From Phycisphaerales bacterium (lineage in GTDB: Bacteria; Planctomycetota; Phycisphaerae; Tepidisphaerales; Tepidisphaeraceae), in contig JADLCB010000003.1 of NCBI GenBank assembly GCA_020847375.1, positions 372,001 through 436,000 of the forward strand: a stretch of 64,000 nt of DNA. The letters run 5' to 3'. Under the pieces are notes generated by a model, which made no database searches, was not told where the DNA came from, and saw only the letters and a list, made by a program, of their open reading frames with translations. The translations under genes were made by a program, and so were the position numbers. Below, piece by piece: positions 1 to 10,600 of the stretch (positions are counted from its first letter, which is position 1; each line of letters starts with the position of its first letter).

Positions 1-373
1 CGGATTCGCGCAGGGCGTCTTCTTCCTTGTGGTAGGGCATGACAACATGCGCCTTGTAACTGATGCGCAAGTTGGCGGGCGTGATGGCAATGCCCTGGCG
101 CTGAAATTCGTCGATCTCATTAAATAGCGCCTGGGGATCAAGCACCACGCCGTTGGCGATGAGGTTCATCACCCCCGGTCGGAAGATGCCGACGGGCAGA
201 AGGTGGGTCGAATGTTTTTTACCGTTGATAACGACGGAATGACCAGCATTGGCACCGCCGCAGTAGCGGACGACGACTTCAGCATCTTGCGACAAGATAT
301 CGACAATCTTGCCCTTGCCTTCATCGCCCCATTGCAGACCAACAACAACTGAATTGCCTTCCAAAAGGGCCAT
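1..373 (-). CDS. purA: adenylosuccinate synthase, N-terminal part (runs off the window)
   Basis: Catalyses GTP-dependent joining of IMP and aspartate to adenylosuccinate, the first committed step of AMP synthesis. Only the first 124 codons are present; the gene continues beyond base 1. The N-terminus shows the family hallmarks: the GTP-binding loop QWGDEGKGK at about residues 14-22, and the stretch VVRYCGGANAGHSVV, which contains the IMP-binding segment. The ATG at 371-373 gives the usual short leader before the P-loop. The upstream Shine-Dalgarno is weak. It is divergent from tRNA-Phe. Recognition is from conserved motifs, so confidence is high despite truncation. Confidence 0.97.
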   Translation of the reverse strand, partial: MALLEGNSVVVGLQWGDEGKGKIVDILSQDAEVVVRYCGGANAGHSVVINGKKHSTHLLPVGIFRPGVMNLIANGVVLDPQALFNEIDEFQRQGIAITPANLRISYKAHVVMPYHKEEDALRES

Positions 374-501
374 AGCAGCTCAATAAAAAAGGAACCCCTT
401 GCGGGTAAAAGCGTAAAGATCGAACACTAGAGTGCAGCGCGTCAACTGTCAAGTTGGCCGATGGGCAGCCTCAGGCCGTCCGGGCGTTTTTGCGGTCAAG
501 C

Positions 502-529
502 TTGCAATCTCTTGTCGAGCATTTATCAT
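502..529 (+). promoter_or_regulatory. candidate sigma-70-type promoter for tRNA-Phe
   Basis: TTGCAA (502-507) and TATCAT (524-529) are separated by 16 bases. A start about 7 bases downstream would lie just before the tRNA-Phe 5' end at 544. Both hexamers are close to consensus and the position is right. This is inferred from sequence only. Confidence 0.5.
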
Positions 530-543
530 AGCCCGCGCTACGC

Positions 544-616
544 GGGTAGGTAGCTCAGCTGGTAGAGCACGGCACTGAAAATGCCGGGGTCACCGGTTCG
601 ATCCCGGTCCTGCCCA
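544..616 (+). tRNA. tRNA-Phe (GAA)
   Basis: Folds as a complete cloverleaf: acceptor GGGTAGG paired with CCTGCCC, D stem GCTC/GAGC, anticodon stem CGGCA/TGCCG with loop CTGAAAA (anticodon GAA), T arm ACCGG-TTCGATC-CCGGT, and discriminator A at 616. CCA is not encoded. It stands alone between purA and the VWA gene and is followed by a strong terminator. Confidence 0.97.
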
Positions 617-630
617 TTATCGTCGCCTTA

Positions 631-657
631 CCCCCGGTTGCGCCGGGGGTATTTTTA
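631..657 (+). terminator. Rho-independent terminator after tRNA-Phe
   Basis: Seven-base GC arms CCCCCGG and CCGGGGG (631-649) with a 5-base loop, followed by TATTTTT. It lies 15 bases after the tRNA. No gene is recognised from here to 852, a stretch of about 195 bases. Confidence 0.85.
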
Positions 658-852
658 TGGTGCTGCGTCGTCCGTGCTACGTCAGGTCCGATTCCGGGGT
701 CATAGACGGGGCAATATCCATCTTCCAAGGTAAGATCATTCATGGTCAGATGGAGGCGATCCGGCTTGGCGGCGCCTTTTCCGATTGCGACAACGCGATT
801 CGACGGTAGTGATCTGGTTCAAGCCAGAGGTCAGGTTTTCTGGTAGCTTCTC

Positions 853-3510
853 GTGAGCAACTGGTCATTTGATATCTTGCGTCAGTCAAACTGGGATTGG
901 TGGTCCTGGATTTGTATTGTTGCGTGCGTGGTGCTGCTGAGTTATGCGGTGGTGGGGCGCATCTGGTCAAGCGCCAATCGGTGGCTGGGCGGCGGTTTTA
1001 TTCTGGCGGGGCTGGCGGGAACGGTATTGGTTCTAACCGTGCCGGCGCTGCGCAGTGCTGGTGTCGGATTGGTCTGGACGTTTGTCCTGCTGGGGCTGTT
1101 ATCAGCCACGTTTTATCTGAATTTGCTGCCGCAACTAGGCCGGCGGCGCATGGGGTTGTTGCTGGGGCTGCGGATTGCGGCGCTGGCGCTGCTCGTTCCG
1201 ATGCTTTTCGAGCCGGTGCTTAGGTTTGTGACCGTCCCGCGTCCGACGCGGCCATTGCTGGTGCTGGTTGATACATCAGGTTCGATGAGCTTCCCTGATG
1301 TGCAAAATGGCCCGACGCGCCTGCAAAGCGTCTGGCAAAGCCTGCAACCGCAGTTGGAAAAGATCGACGCCCACTTTATTCCCCACTTTTTTACGTTCGA
1401 CAGCCGGTTGCGTGAACTGTCCGATGCGCAGAGTTTGGCGACGGCTGCAGCAGATGGTCAATCGACCGATATTGCCGGCGCCGTGGCGCAGGCGCTGGCG
1501 ACCACGCCGCGAACCGATACGGGGGTGATCCTGATCAGTGACGGGATTGATAATACCTCCGCCGATGTCCGCGCGCTGGTGCGGGCAGCGGGGCGTGCGG
1601 TGAATACGGTGCAGGTCGGCTCGGCGCAAAGCGAACCGGCGACGATGGCCAACATCGCGGTGGATAATCTCGAAACAACGGATGATTTTGTGGTGGGGCA
1701 TGAAAGTGCGATCCGCGCGACGATCAAATCATCAGCACTGGCGGACCGCGTGGTGGAGGTGAAGCTGGCGCAAATTGACGCGCAGGGGCAGGTAACCGGT
1801 TCGGTGACGAGCAAACCGCTGGTGCTTCAGCCTCTGCCGCAGGGGCAGACGGTGGAGCTGGCGTACAAACCGGAAAAGATTGGCGTACAGCGTCTGGCGG
1901 TGTGGGTTGATCCGGTTCCGGGAGAGCGCAGCGTGGTTGATAATCGCCAGGAATATCAGGGGCTGGCCTTGGATCCGCGCCTGAGCGTTTTGTATATCGA
2001 AGGCCGGGCGCGGCCGGAATATCGTGATCTGAACCGGGCGCTGGGGCGCGATGCCAATATCGATTCCGCCACGTTATTGCGCATCACGCATGATCGTTTT
2101 GCCGCATCGGGCAGTGTTGATGGTCAGCCATTTACCCAAATGCCGCAAACGCTGGAGGAATGGAAAAAATTTGATGTGATCATCATTGGCGATCTGGATG
2201 TCAGTTTTATTACGCCGGATCAGCAGCGGGCGATTGAGCAGGCGGTTGGTGATGGGGCGGGGCTGATGATGATCGGCGGGCAAAATAGTTTTGGCCCGGG
2301 TCATTATCAGGGCACGCCGATCGAGCAGGTGTTGCCGGTTTTTGTCGGCCCGGCTGATTCGCCGCAGGAGAAATCGGAGTTTGTTCCGCAGTTGACCGAA
2401 CAGGGGCAGTTGCACCCGGCTTTGCAGGGTCTGGCGCGGTGGTTTTCGGCTGGCCCGACGAGTCAACCATCGGCGGTGGTTGCTGGCGATGATGCTTCGA
2501 CTCAAAACGTCGCGGCGCAGGGTATGACTGCAGCGCCAGTTGAGCCAGCCAGACTTCCGCCCTTGCGCGGCAATGTGGTGGTCGAAAAAGCCAAGAGCGC
2601 CGCCCAGGTGCTGCTGATTCATGCCGGTGTGACGGGGCCAGACGGTAATCCGCAGATTATTTTAGCGACCCAGCCCTACGGGCGCGGTCGGTCAGCAGCA
2701 TTTACCGCCGATACGACCTATCTCTGGTATTTGCCATTGCGCGGCATGGGGCAGGATTCACCCTATAACCGTCTGTGGGGGCAATTGATCCGCTGGTTGG
2801 CGGGGGCGGATGTAAAAAATCGGGATCGCGGAGCTGGAATCGAGGCCCTGCTCAATAAAAATGTCTACCAGTTGGGTGAGTCGATCCAGCTGCGCAGCAT
2901 GGTGCGTGATGCCCGCGGCGACGCGACGAGCTATGCGCAGGTCAGCGCACGATTGAGTCGGGTTGATACGGCTGGTGTCGCAGGCGGACGGGAACAATCA
3001 AATCCGCCCGATGGATCAGCAACCGCCGGATCGAATAATTCCACGCTGCAGTTGCCACTGACGCCCAGTGCTTCACGGATGGGGCTGTATGAATTGACGT
3101 TGCCGCATCCGGATCAGGGCCAGTGGCAACTGGAGCTGGTTGCCAGCAAGGACGGACAGGAATTGGGTCGCCAGAGCTTGCGATTCACGGTGATTCCCCC
3201 GGCGGATGAGATGCTTAAAATTGCTGCCAACGCAGAATTACTGCAGGAGATGGCGACGGATACCAACGGTTATCATTATTCGCTGGCGCAACTGCCGGTG
3301 TTGATCGATCAGTTGATTCGTCAGGATGCAGGGAGTGTGACCAGTCAGCAGCGGTCAATTCCATTGAATAATTTGCTGCGGATGATGGCAGGGGTTGTGG
3401 GGTATGTACCGGAGTGGCCGCGACGGTACGATTTACCGACGCAAGCGGCGTTGATCGTCGTTCTGCTGGCTGGCGAGTGGATTCTGCGCCGCCGGTGGCA
3501 ATTGCCATGA
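853..3510 (+). CDS. large membrane protein with VWA domain
   Basis: Predicted inner-membrane protein of 885 aa. About four hydrophobic segments lie in residues 18-125, followed by a von Willebrand factor A domain with the metal site DTSGSMS at 140-146 and the second MIDAS-type stretch around TDIAGAV. A central region (about 380-480) resembles the glutamine-amidotransferase-like fold found in this planctomycete family. A closing hydrophobic helix sits at about 863-880. The substrate is unknown; VWA proteins usually mediate metal-dependent protein contacts. The start is GTG because an in-frame TAG lies at 844-846; no good Shine-Dalgarno is visible. It ends 13 bases before the KtrA gene, suggesting co-transcription. 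Confidence 0.8.
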   Translation: MSNWSFDILRQSNWDWWSWICIVACVVLLSYAVVGRIWSSANRWLGGGFILAGLAGTVLVLTVPALRSAGVGLVWTFVLLGLLSATFYLNLLPQLGRRRMGLLLGLRIAALALLVPMLFEPVLRFVTVPRPTRPLLVLVDTSGSMSFPDVQNGPTRLQSVWQSLQPQLEKIDAHFIPHFFTFDSRLRELSDAQSLATAAADGQSTDIAGAVAQALATTPRTDTGVILISDGIDNTSADVRALVRAAGRAVNTVQVGSAQSEPATMANIAVDNLETTDDFVVGHESAIRATIKSSALADRVVEVKLAQIDAQGQVTGSVTSKPLVLQPLPQGQTVELAYKPEKIGVQRLAVWVDPVPGERSVVDNRQEYQGLALDPRLSVLYIEGRARPEYRDLNRALGRDANIDSATLLRITHDRFAASGSVDGQPFTQMPQTLEEWKKFDVIIIGDLDVSFITPDQQRAIEQAVGDGAGLMMIGGQNSFGPGHYQGTPIEQVLPVFVGPADSPQEKSEFVPQLTEQGQLHPALQGLARWFSAGPTSQPSAVVAGDDASTQNVAAQGMTAAPVEPARLPPLRGNVVVEKAKSAAQVLLIHAGVTGPDGNPQIILATQPYGRGRSAAFTADTTYLWYLPLRGMGQDSPYNRLWGQLIRWLAGADVKNRDRGAGIEALLNKNVYQLGESIQLRSMVRDARGDATSYAQVSARLSRVDTAGVAGGREQSNPPDGSATAGSNNSTLQLPLTPSASRMGLYELTLPHPDQGQWQLELVASKDGQELGRQSLRFTVIPPADEMLKIAANAELLQEMATDTNGYHYSLAQLPVLIDQLIRQDAGSVTSQQRSIPLNNLLRMMAGVVGYVPEWPRRYDLPTQAALIVVLLAGEWILRRRWQLP

Positions 3511-3523
3511 AGTGAGGTTCATT

Positions 3524-4183
3524 ATGATGAAGCGGTTTGTCATTATCGGATTGGGTAATTTTGGTTCCAGCGTGGCAGAATCGTTGCACGCGCTGGGTCA
3601 TGAAGTGGCGGTGATGGATTCAGATGGAGATGCGGTGGACCGCGTTGCTGCCCATGCAACACGGGCGGTTGTGGGCGATGGGCGCGATATCAAGATGCTG
3701 GAGCGTCTGGGTGCGCGCGGCGCCGATGCCGGCGTCGTCAGTACCGGCGACGACATCGCAGCCAGTGTGCTGGCGGTCATGATGTTGCGCGATTTGGGAA
3801 TCAGTGACATCTACGCCAAAGTGATCAGCCATGACCATGGACGGGTGATGCAGCGGCTGGGGGTGACGGACACGATTTTCCCCGAACGTGAAACAGCGCT
3901 GTCGCTGGCGACACGTTTGAGCGGTAAAGCGCTATTAAATTATGTGCGCCTAGGTTCTGGTTTCAGCGTCCAAGAGATGGCTGTTCCAACCGAATGGGAA
4001 GGTAAAACATTGCGACAACTTGAGTTACGATCACATTATGGCGTAACGATCGTGGCGGTGCATGATGTTTTGACTGACACCTTGAGCGCTTTGCCTGATC
4101 CAGATGCGGCCTTGAAGGAATCAGATACGCTGCTCGTTGCCGGTCGAGATGAAGATTTGGCTAAGGCAGCATCCGTTAAGTGA
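3524..4183 (+). CDS. ktrA: KtrA/TrkA-type potassium channel regulatory protein
   Basis: Cytoplasmic ring protein that gates a K+ uptake channel in response to bound nucleotide. The N-terminal RCK/TrkA-N Rossmann fold starts with FVIIGLGNFGSSVAESL (GxGxxG), followed by the acidic residue after beta-2 (VMDSD) and the GDGRD motif. A C-terminal TrkA-C domain covers roughly residues 135-219. The 219-aa length is normal for KtrA. The start at 3524 follows TGAGG at 3513-3517. No membrane partner (KtrB/TrkH) is in the window. The gene follows the VWA protein by 13 bases. Confidence 0.9.
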   Translation: MMKRFVIIGLGNFGSSVAESLHALGHEVAVMDSDGDAVDRVAAHATRAVVGDGRDIKMLERLGARGADAGVVSTGDDIAASVLAVMMLRDLGISDIYAKVISHDHGRVMQRLGVTDTIFPERETALSLATRLSGKALLNYVRLGSGFSVQEMAVPTEWEGKTLRQLELRSHYGVTIVAVHDVLTDTLSALPDPDAALKESDTLLVAGRDEDLAKAASVK

Positions 4184-4189
4184 TGCTGC
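4166..4189 (+). terminator. possible terminator overlapping the ktrA stop codon
   Basis: Inverted repeat GCAGCAT (4166-4172) and ATGCTGC (4183-4189) with a 10-base loop, followed by an AT-rich tract without a clean T run. It is weak on its own, but the following 150 bases are AT-rich and non-coding. Confidence 0.35.
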
Positions 4190-4348
4190 AATAATTACTG
4201 ATTTAACAACAAGTTACGAACTATTTAAACAAAACGAACAGGCAGAATAAACTTCCCAGACAAACTATTTTACCTATTTTCTCAATTTATCGGTTGCGAT
4301 GGTCGATGTATTCTGTGTATCTTATCTAGATTAACAGGAGACAGCGAC

Positions 4349-4816
4349 ATGACGATCATAATTCACTCGGATAGTCAGACCGAACCGCTTGACAGCGAAG
4401 ATACGCCCACGCTTGGCGGGGCTGATCGGCGCGAGCATCGCCGTCATGACATGGAACCCGCCGAAATTACGGTGAGCCGCTGGGAAGGTGGCAATCGGGC
4501 CGGTTCGCCACTGGGTCAGTTGGTGGATCTGTCAGCCGGTGGTGTGCGCATTCGCACCCGCGATACGGCTATCCGTCCGGATCAGCATATTCGTCTGCGC
4601 CTGGAACTGCCGGTATACGCGGGAATCAGCCCGTTCATCAATACCGGCATTGAAAAGCCCGAACCGCGCAATGACTGGGTTGGCTGGTTGGCGGTGACGC
4701 GCGTCTGCCGGATCAATGACTACGAGGTGGAAGTCGCCGGTCGTCTGGTTGACATGGAAGAGATCGATCGCGGGATGCTTGGGTTGTATCTCAGCACCCA
4801 GCCGCTGGCAGCATAG
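4349..4816 (+). CDS. PilZ-domain protein
   Basis: Likely cyclic-di-GMP receptor, 155 aa. The two ligand-binding signatures are present: the RxxxR arginines in ADRREHRRHDM (residues 27-32) and DLSAGG at 60-65 (the D/NxSxxG motif). The rest is a single beta-barrel domain with no fused output domain, so it would act through a partner. A good Shine-Dalgarno (AGGAGA) lies before the ATG. It is preceded by an AT-rich gap and followed by a strong terminator, so it is probably monocistronic. Confidence 0.88.
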   Translation: MTIIIHSDSQTEPLDSEDTPTLGGADRREHRRHDMEPAEITVSRWEGGNRAGSPLGQLVDLSAGGVRIRTRDTAIRPDQHIRLRLELPVYAGISPFINTGIEKPEPRNDWVGWLAVTRVCRINDYEVEVAGRLVDMEEIDRGMLGLYLSTQPLAA

Positions 4817-4935
4817 TTCGGCTTGGTTCGCACCATTGCCATAGCGGCGATGAGATCGCGCAACGCTGCGATTTCATGCCGGCGGCGCGTGCTGCCGAGG
4901 CTGGCCGAAGTGATCTTTAATAACAATAAACGCTT

Positions 4936-4979
4936 AAAACCGGCGGTGGACGTTTCTCCTGTCCATGGCCGGTTTTTTT
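4936..4979 (+). terminator. Rho-independent terminator downstream of the PilZ gene
   Basis: AAAACCGGC (4936-4944) pairs with GCCGGTTTT (4968-4976), with further inner pairing, and is followed by T residues. The A-rich 5' side makes it potentially bidirectional. Confidence 0.8.
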
Positions 4980-5029
4980 ATTGCCTCAGACTGGCCAGGG
5001 AGGCGCGCCGGCGCGGGTGGCCACGGCGC

Positions 5030-5078
5030 AAAGAAACAAGCCCTGAACTGGCGCGTTGATCGGGCGTCAGTCCAGGGC
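5030..5078 (-). terminator. possible terminator for the DUF481 gene
   Basis: Interrupted inverted repeat: GCCCTG plus ACTG (5040-5050) pairs with CAGT plus CAGGGC (5068-5078). On the minus strand it is followed by a T-rich stretch (TTGTTTCTTT). It lies 55 bases past the minus-strand stop. Confidence 0.45.
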
Positions 5079-5133
5079 CTGTCGGGGGAAGTTTTTTCAG
5101 CACTGGGGTTCGATTGGCGCAGCTTGGCGCAAT

Positions 5134-6153
5134 TTAGAAGCGCCAGCCAATACCGACCACGTAGCGCAGATCCGAGCGTGAAGCGCCGGGAGCGGGGCTG
5201 GAGTCATGTTTCAGTTGGAACTTGAATTCGCTGAACATGGTCTCGGTCAGATCCGCACGAACACCGGCGTCAGCCAGAATCAGGTAGTCGTGGATGTCTT
5301 CCAATGACGGGAAGAACTCCACGTCGTGAAACAGCGCCACTTTGTCATTGAGCTGGTGCGACAGTGAATAGGCCAGACGGGCAGCGATGGCGCTGGTGCT
5401 GTCGGCGCCGCGGTAATCTTCATACAACCACGCCAGACCAGCTTCCGTGGAGAAGGATGTTTGTTTGGTTTCGATCCATTGATAACCAACACCGCCGCCC
5501 GGTGTCATTCGCAGATCCAGACCGGCGATACGATCGCGTTCGACACGGGTGCTGGCGTAGACATACCATTTTTTATCGAGGAAATAATCGTATTTTCCGC
5601 CCATGAACCAGTTGTCGGTCGATGTTTCAATATCGCCGGTGCCCGGTTCGCGCTGGCGACCAAAACGATAACCGGCCCCCAGGGTGATACGGTCATTCTC
5701 GCTGCGGCGCACGGCGTTAATATCCACGTTCAGGCTGTCAGTGCGGCTGTTGCCGCGCTCGAGCATGCCGCCGACGGTAATCGAACCTTTCCAGTTCGGG
5801 GCTTCGGGGTTGATGCGTTTGATGTTGTCCATGGCAACAGGCTGGGCTTGCACGGTTCCCTGCTGCAGGTTGACCTGGCCGCTTTCGCCCGTCGTAACCG
5901 GTTGATTGAGCTGGGTGTTGTCCTGCAGTTGCAGGGTGACAGGCCCGGTGGTGCTGAAGGTGGCGACATCCGTCATCTTGATGGTGATTTTTCCAGCCAC
6001 ATCAGATTTGAGAACCAGTTCACCTTCATCAGCGCTGACAATCGTGCCGCTGATACGATCACCATTTTTGAATAGCACTTCATCAGCGTGAAGTGTTGAA
6101 ACCGCGCAGGCGCTGGCCAGTACCAAGGCTGCGCTAATCGTTAAAATCCGCAT
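5134..6153 (-). CDS. DUF481 outer-membrane beta-barrel protein (YdiY-like)
   Basis: Secreted 339-aa protein. It starts with a signal peptide (RILTISAALVLASACAVSTLHA, cleavage near residue 23). A short N-terminal beta region follows (DEVLFKNGDRISGTIVSADEGELVLKS), as in planctomycete DUF481 proteins. From about residue 125 to the end come alternating amphipathic strands rich in Tyr, Gly and Arg, ending in aromatic F. The family is a predicted salt-induced outer-membrane barrel of unknown function. The start has a strong Shine-Dalgarno (AAAGGAG). It is divergent from the oxidoreductase at 6342. Confidence 0.87.
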   Translation of the reverse strand: MRILTISAALVLASACAVSTLHADEVLFKNGDRISGTIVSADEGELVLKSDVAGKITIKMTDVATFSTTGPVTLQLQDNTQLNQPVTTGESGQVNLQQGTVQAQPVAMDNIKRINPEAPNWKGSITVGGMLERGNSRTDSLNVDINAVRRSENDRITLGAGYRFGRQREPGTGDIETSTDNWFMGGKYDYFLDKKWYVYASTRVERDRIAGLDLRMTPGGGVGYQWIETKQTSFSTEAGLAWLYEDYRGADSTSAIAARLAYSLSHQLNDKVALFHDVEFFPSLEDIHDYLILADAGVRADLTETMFSEFKFQLKHDSSPAPGASRSDLRYVVGIGWRF

Positions 6154-6341
6154 AGTTTGCTCCTTTTGCCATCATTGGCGTAGGCACAATATCAGCCCAG
6201 CGATATAATTTCGAGTCTTACCGGATAATTTGACAGTCCCACGGGGGCTAAGTAGGTTCGGTGACGATTGAAAAGTTTTGTTTTTTCGGGCTGATCGCAA
6301 GGGATCAGGTCGAATTATTTTTCGAGGGCACTGGAGAAGTC

Positions 6342-7532
6342 ATGACGCAGGGCAACGGGAAAATTCGACTTGGAATCATCGGTTATGGTGGTATGGGAAC
6401 CGTTCATGCGGCGTATTTGATGAAAGGCCTTGTGCCCAACGCGGTACTGACCGCGATTTGCGATACCAGTGCCGCTCGTCGGCAGGCAGCGCGCAAAGAT
6501 TGCGGGGAAAAAGTTCAATACTTTGATAACGATGAGGCGTTTTTCGCGGCCAACATTATCGATGCGGTGATGGTCGTTACGCCGCATTACAGCCACCCGG
6601 CCCTGGCGATTGCGGCGCTGAATCGCGGGTTGCATGTCATGGTGGAAAAACCGGCCGGGGTGTATGCCCGGCAGGTGCGGGAAATGAACGAGGTGGCCGC
6701 CGCCAGCAATCGTGTTTTCAGCATCATGCTGATGAAGCGCTCGCGCCTCGGTTATCAGCGTCTGCACGAACTGGTTGCCTCAGGCGAATTGGGGTCGATT
6801 AAGCGCACCATGTATGTTGTCACCGACTGGTTGCGTACGCAGATTTATTATGATTCGGGTGGGTGGCGCGGTACCTGGGCGGGTGAAGGGGGCGGGGTGC
6901 TGGTCAATCAGTCGCCACACAACATAGATCTGTTTCAGTGGATCTGTGGCATGCCCCGCCGCGTGCGCTCGTTCTGCAGTTGGGGCAAATACCACACGAT
7001 GGAAACCGAGGATGACTGCACGGCCTATTTTGAATATCCCAACGGTGCATCGGGCATTTTCATCGCCAGCACCGGCGAAGCGCCGGGGACGCAGTTCATG
7101 GAAATTGTCGGCGACCGGGGCAAAATTGTACTCAAAACCAATGGCCAACAGGAAACCTTGACGTTCTGGCGCACCACGATGCCGGTTTCCGAGCATATTC
7201 GTGTGGCCAAGTCGGGTTTTGATCTGCCCGAAACCTGGAAATGCGAGATTCCCTGCCCCGGTGCCCCCGGCGAATCGGAGCATGCGTGCATCACCCAGGA
7301 TTGGGTGAATGCGATTCAAAAGAGCACGCCTTTGATGGTTCAGGGCCAGGAGGGGATCAACGGTGTACAACTGGCCAATGCGATTCACTTGTCTTCCTGG
7401 CTGGATGATTGGGTTGATGTTCCGGTCGATGAGAAATTATTCTACGAAAAACTGCAGCAGCGCATCGAAGGTTCGACCTTCAAGAAGCAGGTGCGCAGCG
7501 GTTCGATGGACTTCAGTGCTTCGTTCAAGTGA
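6342..7532 (+). CDS. Gfo/Idh/MocA-family NAD(P)-dependent oxidoreductase
   Basis: Likely sugar or sugar-derivative dehydrogenase, 396 aa. The N-terminal Rossmann fold has GIIGYGGMGTVHAAYL (GxGxxG at residues 14-19) and the family lysine in VEKPAG. The C-terminal alpha/beta domain contains GGGVLVNQSPHNIDLFQWICG, with the conserved His of the family's catalytic region. An upstream in-frame GTG exists at 6261, but ATG at 6342 is preferred because GGAG lies five bases before it and homologues begin at this point. The next gene follows closely and encodes a DUF4091 lipoprotein, so carbohydrate breakdown is plausible. The substrate cannot be named. Confidence 0.9.
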   Translation: MTQGNGKIRLGIIGYGGMGTVHAAYLMKGLVPNAVLTAICDTSAARRQAARKDCGEKVQYFDNDEAFFAANIIDAVMVVTPHYSHPALAIAALNRGLHVMVEKPAGVYARQVREMNEVAAASNRVFSIMLMKRSRLGYQRLHELVASGELGSIKRTMYVVTDWLRTQIYYDSGGWRGTWAGEGGGVLVNQSPHNIDLFQWICGMPRRVRSFCSWGKYHTMETEDDCTAYFEYPNGASGIFIASTGEAPGTQFMEIVGDRGKIVLKTNGQQETLTFWRTTMPVSEHIRVAKSGFDLPETWKCEIPCPGAPGESEHACITQDWVNAIQKSTPLMVQGQEGINGVQLANAIHLSSWLDDWVDVPVDEKLFYEKLQQRIEGSTFKKQVRSGSMDFSASFK

Positions 7533-7600
7533 GTCTTGCTGTCTGGCCGGGTCGATTGGTTAATTCAGTGGGCGCAGCGCCCGGATGGAACAGTTGCGCG

Positions 7601-10600
7601 ATGAGTCCAATGCAAATGCTCGATCATGGGTTCAAGACATTGTCGCTCCGCCGGGTCTGTCAGGTGCTGATGGCGGTGGCGTTGATCTGGGGTCTGGCCG
7701 GTTGCCAGACAGAACCGTTGCGCCCGGCGGATTCAGGCGACCAACCGGCGGCCCAAGTCGTTTATCAACCCGGTGGCGTGCGGCTGGTAAGCGTTGACCT
7801 GGATCAGCAGATTGCAGCGCCGAATTCACAACCGCCGGCTGCGACAGACCCATCAGCCAATCAGCCGATCAACCTGGATGCAGCCCGCAATGAATGGGTC
7901 AGCTATACCGTTCAGATCGATGATCTGCCCGGTGCGTCCAGCCGGCAGAACTGGGTGGTGAGCCTCACGCCGCTGCGCCCGGCGACCGGTTCGGCGTCGC
8001 TGATTTCCGCGGAAAACTTTCGTTTGTCGCAGGTTCTGTCCATGCCGGTGGATGTCAACCGCGCCGGTTATGTCCGCCATACCGGTCTTTCGGGGGCAAC
8101 GCGCCGCCTGCCGCGTGCGATGTTGCCGATGACACTGCGCCAAGGCCAGCTTGATGTGCAGACGTTGCGCGATCCAGCCGCGCCAACCAAGGCGCAATCC
8201 ACGCCGGGGTCGGTCTCGCACGAGTCGCCGGTGCTGTGGGTCGATGTGAAAGTTCCGCTGGAGACACCAGCCGGTCAGTATCAGGGGGCGATTCAGATTA
8301 CGGATTCCAGGGATCATCGCGTGTTGGCGTCGCTGCCGGTTGGTCTGCAGGTTTTTGATTTTGTCATGCCCGATGAGCGTCATCTGCTGATGGTCAGTCG
8401 TCTGCACTGGCAGAGCTTGATTCAGCATTACCCCGATCAACTGGAGGCGATTACACCACGCCTGATCAACCGCAAGGATTCGCGCTACCAGGGCGTGGTC
8501 AAGACGATGGATCAATTGATCAGCCTGGCGCATGAACACCGTGCGGAAGTGGTTGTGCCGCGTCTGCAACCGACGGTGAAATGGCCGGCGGCTCAGCCAC
8601 CCCGGGTTGACTGGGGGGATTTTGATTCAGTGGTGACGCCGTGGCTGAGCGGGCAGATGTTTTCCGACCGCGTGCCGCAGGGGTATTGGCCATTACCAGA
8701 GATTGATTACCTGCAAAATTATGATTTTCGCAGTCAGGGCGAATACTGGACTGCGGCAGCGACGCATTTTGATCAGCGCCAGTGGTTGAATCAGACCAGC
8801 GTTTTTCTGGAACAGCACACCTCCGGGCGGGCCAGTGTGACGCAGGCGGTTCAGCTCAGTGCCAGGATGGCCAACATCCTGCATGCCCATCCGCGCATTC
8901 GCGTGACCGGGCCGCTGGAGGAGGATCAATTGGTGCTGAATGATGAAAAGATCACCACGGGAATTGATCGCCAGGATACCAGCCGCCTGATTGCCTCGGC
9001 GCCAGGGTTGATCTTTGCCCCGCCGGCGCAGCTCTGGCCGCAGGATGTCGGGCGCCCGCAGCGCTGGTTGCGCACGGATTTACAGGGGTTGGTGCCGTAT
9101 GTGGGCGCTGGTGGCGATCAGCGCGACGTTCGGTTGTGGGCGTGGCTGGCGTTTTTGCGTCAGGCAGGGATGGTTTTGTGGGATGGTGTTCTGCCGCAGC
9201 GCAATTCGCCGGAAGATCCAGCCGATCCGGATCAGATGATCTGGTTTTACCCCGGGCAATGGTTTGGCGTGGATCAGCCGGTGCCGACGATTCAGCTCAA
9301 GTGGTTGCGGCGGGCGCAGCAGGATTATGAATATCTGTATTTAGCCAGCCAGCGTGGGGAAGTGGTCAATGCCCTGGTGCTGGCGCGGCTGCTGACCAAA
9401 CCGGTGCAGATTCAACCGTTGCAGGAGCTTGATCCAACGTATGCGCTGATGAGCGGGACAGCCGATGAGCAGGCGTGGAAGCAGGTTCGCCAGCTTGTGG
9501 CGAGGACGATTCTTCTGCGTGAACCGGGGCAAACCCCCGACCCTGCCCGTCAATCGGATTTATATCTGCAGACGTTGCGCTGGCTGGAACCACAGGAGCG
9601 CCCGATTCTGCTCAATCGCGCAGCGCGGTTTGGTTGGTCGCCGAATTCTGCGGGGACCGGTGGCAGTTGGGTTGATGTGAAACTGGCGATCGATTTATAC
9701 AACGCTTCGGATGATCGGCCGGTTTCCAATCTGTTGCAGTTTTCCGGTCTGACTCCGGGATGGATGGTTCGTCCGCAGCCGATTGATATTCCCATGTTGC
9801 TGACATTTCAGGTGCGCTGTCAGGAGCTGGATGCGGAGTTTAATCTCAGCGAGGCGCGCTTTGGCAGGCAGGCGACCGCCCCGCTGGAGCTGACGTTTAC
9901 CGAAGGTCACAAGCTGAGTAAGACACCGCTGCGGTTTGTGCTGCCTGTTGCTGCCAGCGACCGGCGCGAAGGTGGTCTGCGCATCGATGGTTCGATCGAG
10001 GACTGGGCGCCGGAAGATGCAGTGCAGGACGGACCGATGGTGGAGATGTTCAGCCGGCCGGTGTTGCAGAAGCAGCAGATCAAACTGGCCGATACACCGA
10101 GCCAGTTGTTTACCGGATGGGGTGAGGACCATTTTTACCTGGCGTTTCGTCTGACGGGCGTTGGTCAGCAGGATTTGATGCACGCGCGCAATTTTGTTGA
10201 TTACCAATTCCGCCGCGCCTGGGGTGAGGACCTGGCGGAAGTGTTGATTCAACCGATTTATGATGACAATTCGCTCGGGCCGGTGCTGCATGTGGTGGTC
10301 AAACCCAATGGATCGGATTGGGTGCAGCGCAAGGTCGATCTGCGCCGCAATACGGATCGGTGGCAGGTGCTGGAAGGTTCGAGTATTCGCTATGCTTCGA
10401 CGTTGGAGACGGGTGTCTGGCGCGGCGAAATCGCCATTCCCTGGAGTGCCATTGCTGAGAAGGATAAACCGCAACCCCGGTTGCTGCGGTTTAATTTTTC
10501 GCAGCACAACAATACGACCGGTCAGAGTGCCTCGTGGGCTGGTCCGGTTGATTTTGGTCGGGATGACGAGTTCACCGGCCTGTTGTATCTGCGCCAACCC

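Noticed and set aside
555-743. 62-aa minus-strand open frame ending in a sequence like TGIEPVTPAFSVPCSTS
   Set aside because: Antisense of the tRNA-Phe gene; this is a well-known spurious translation.
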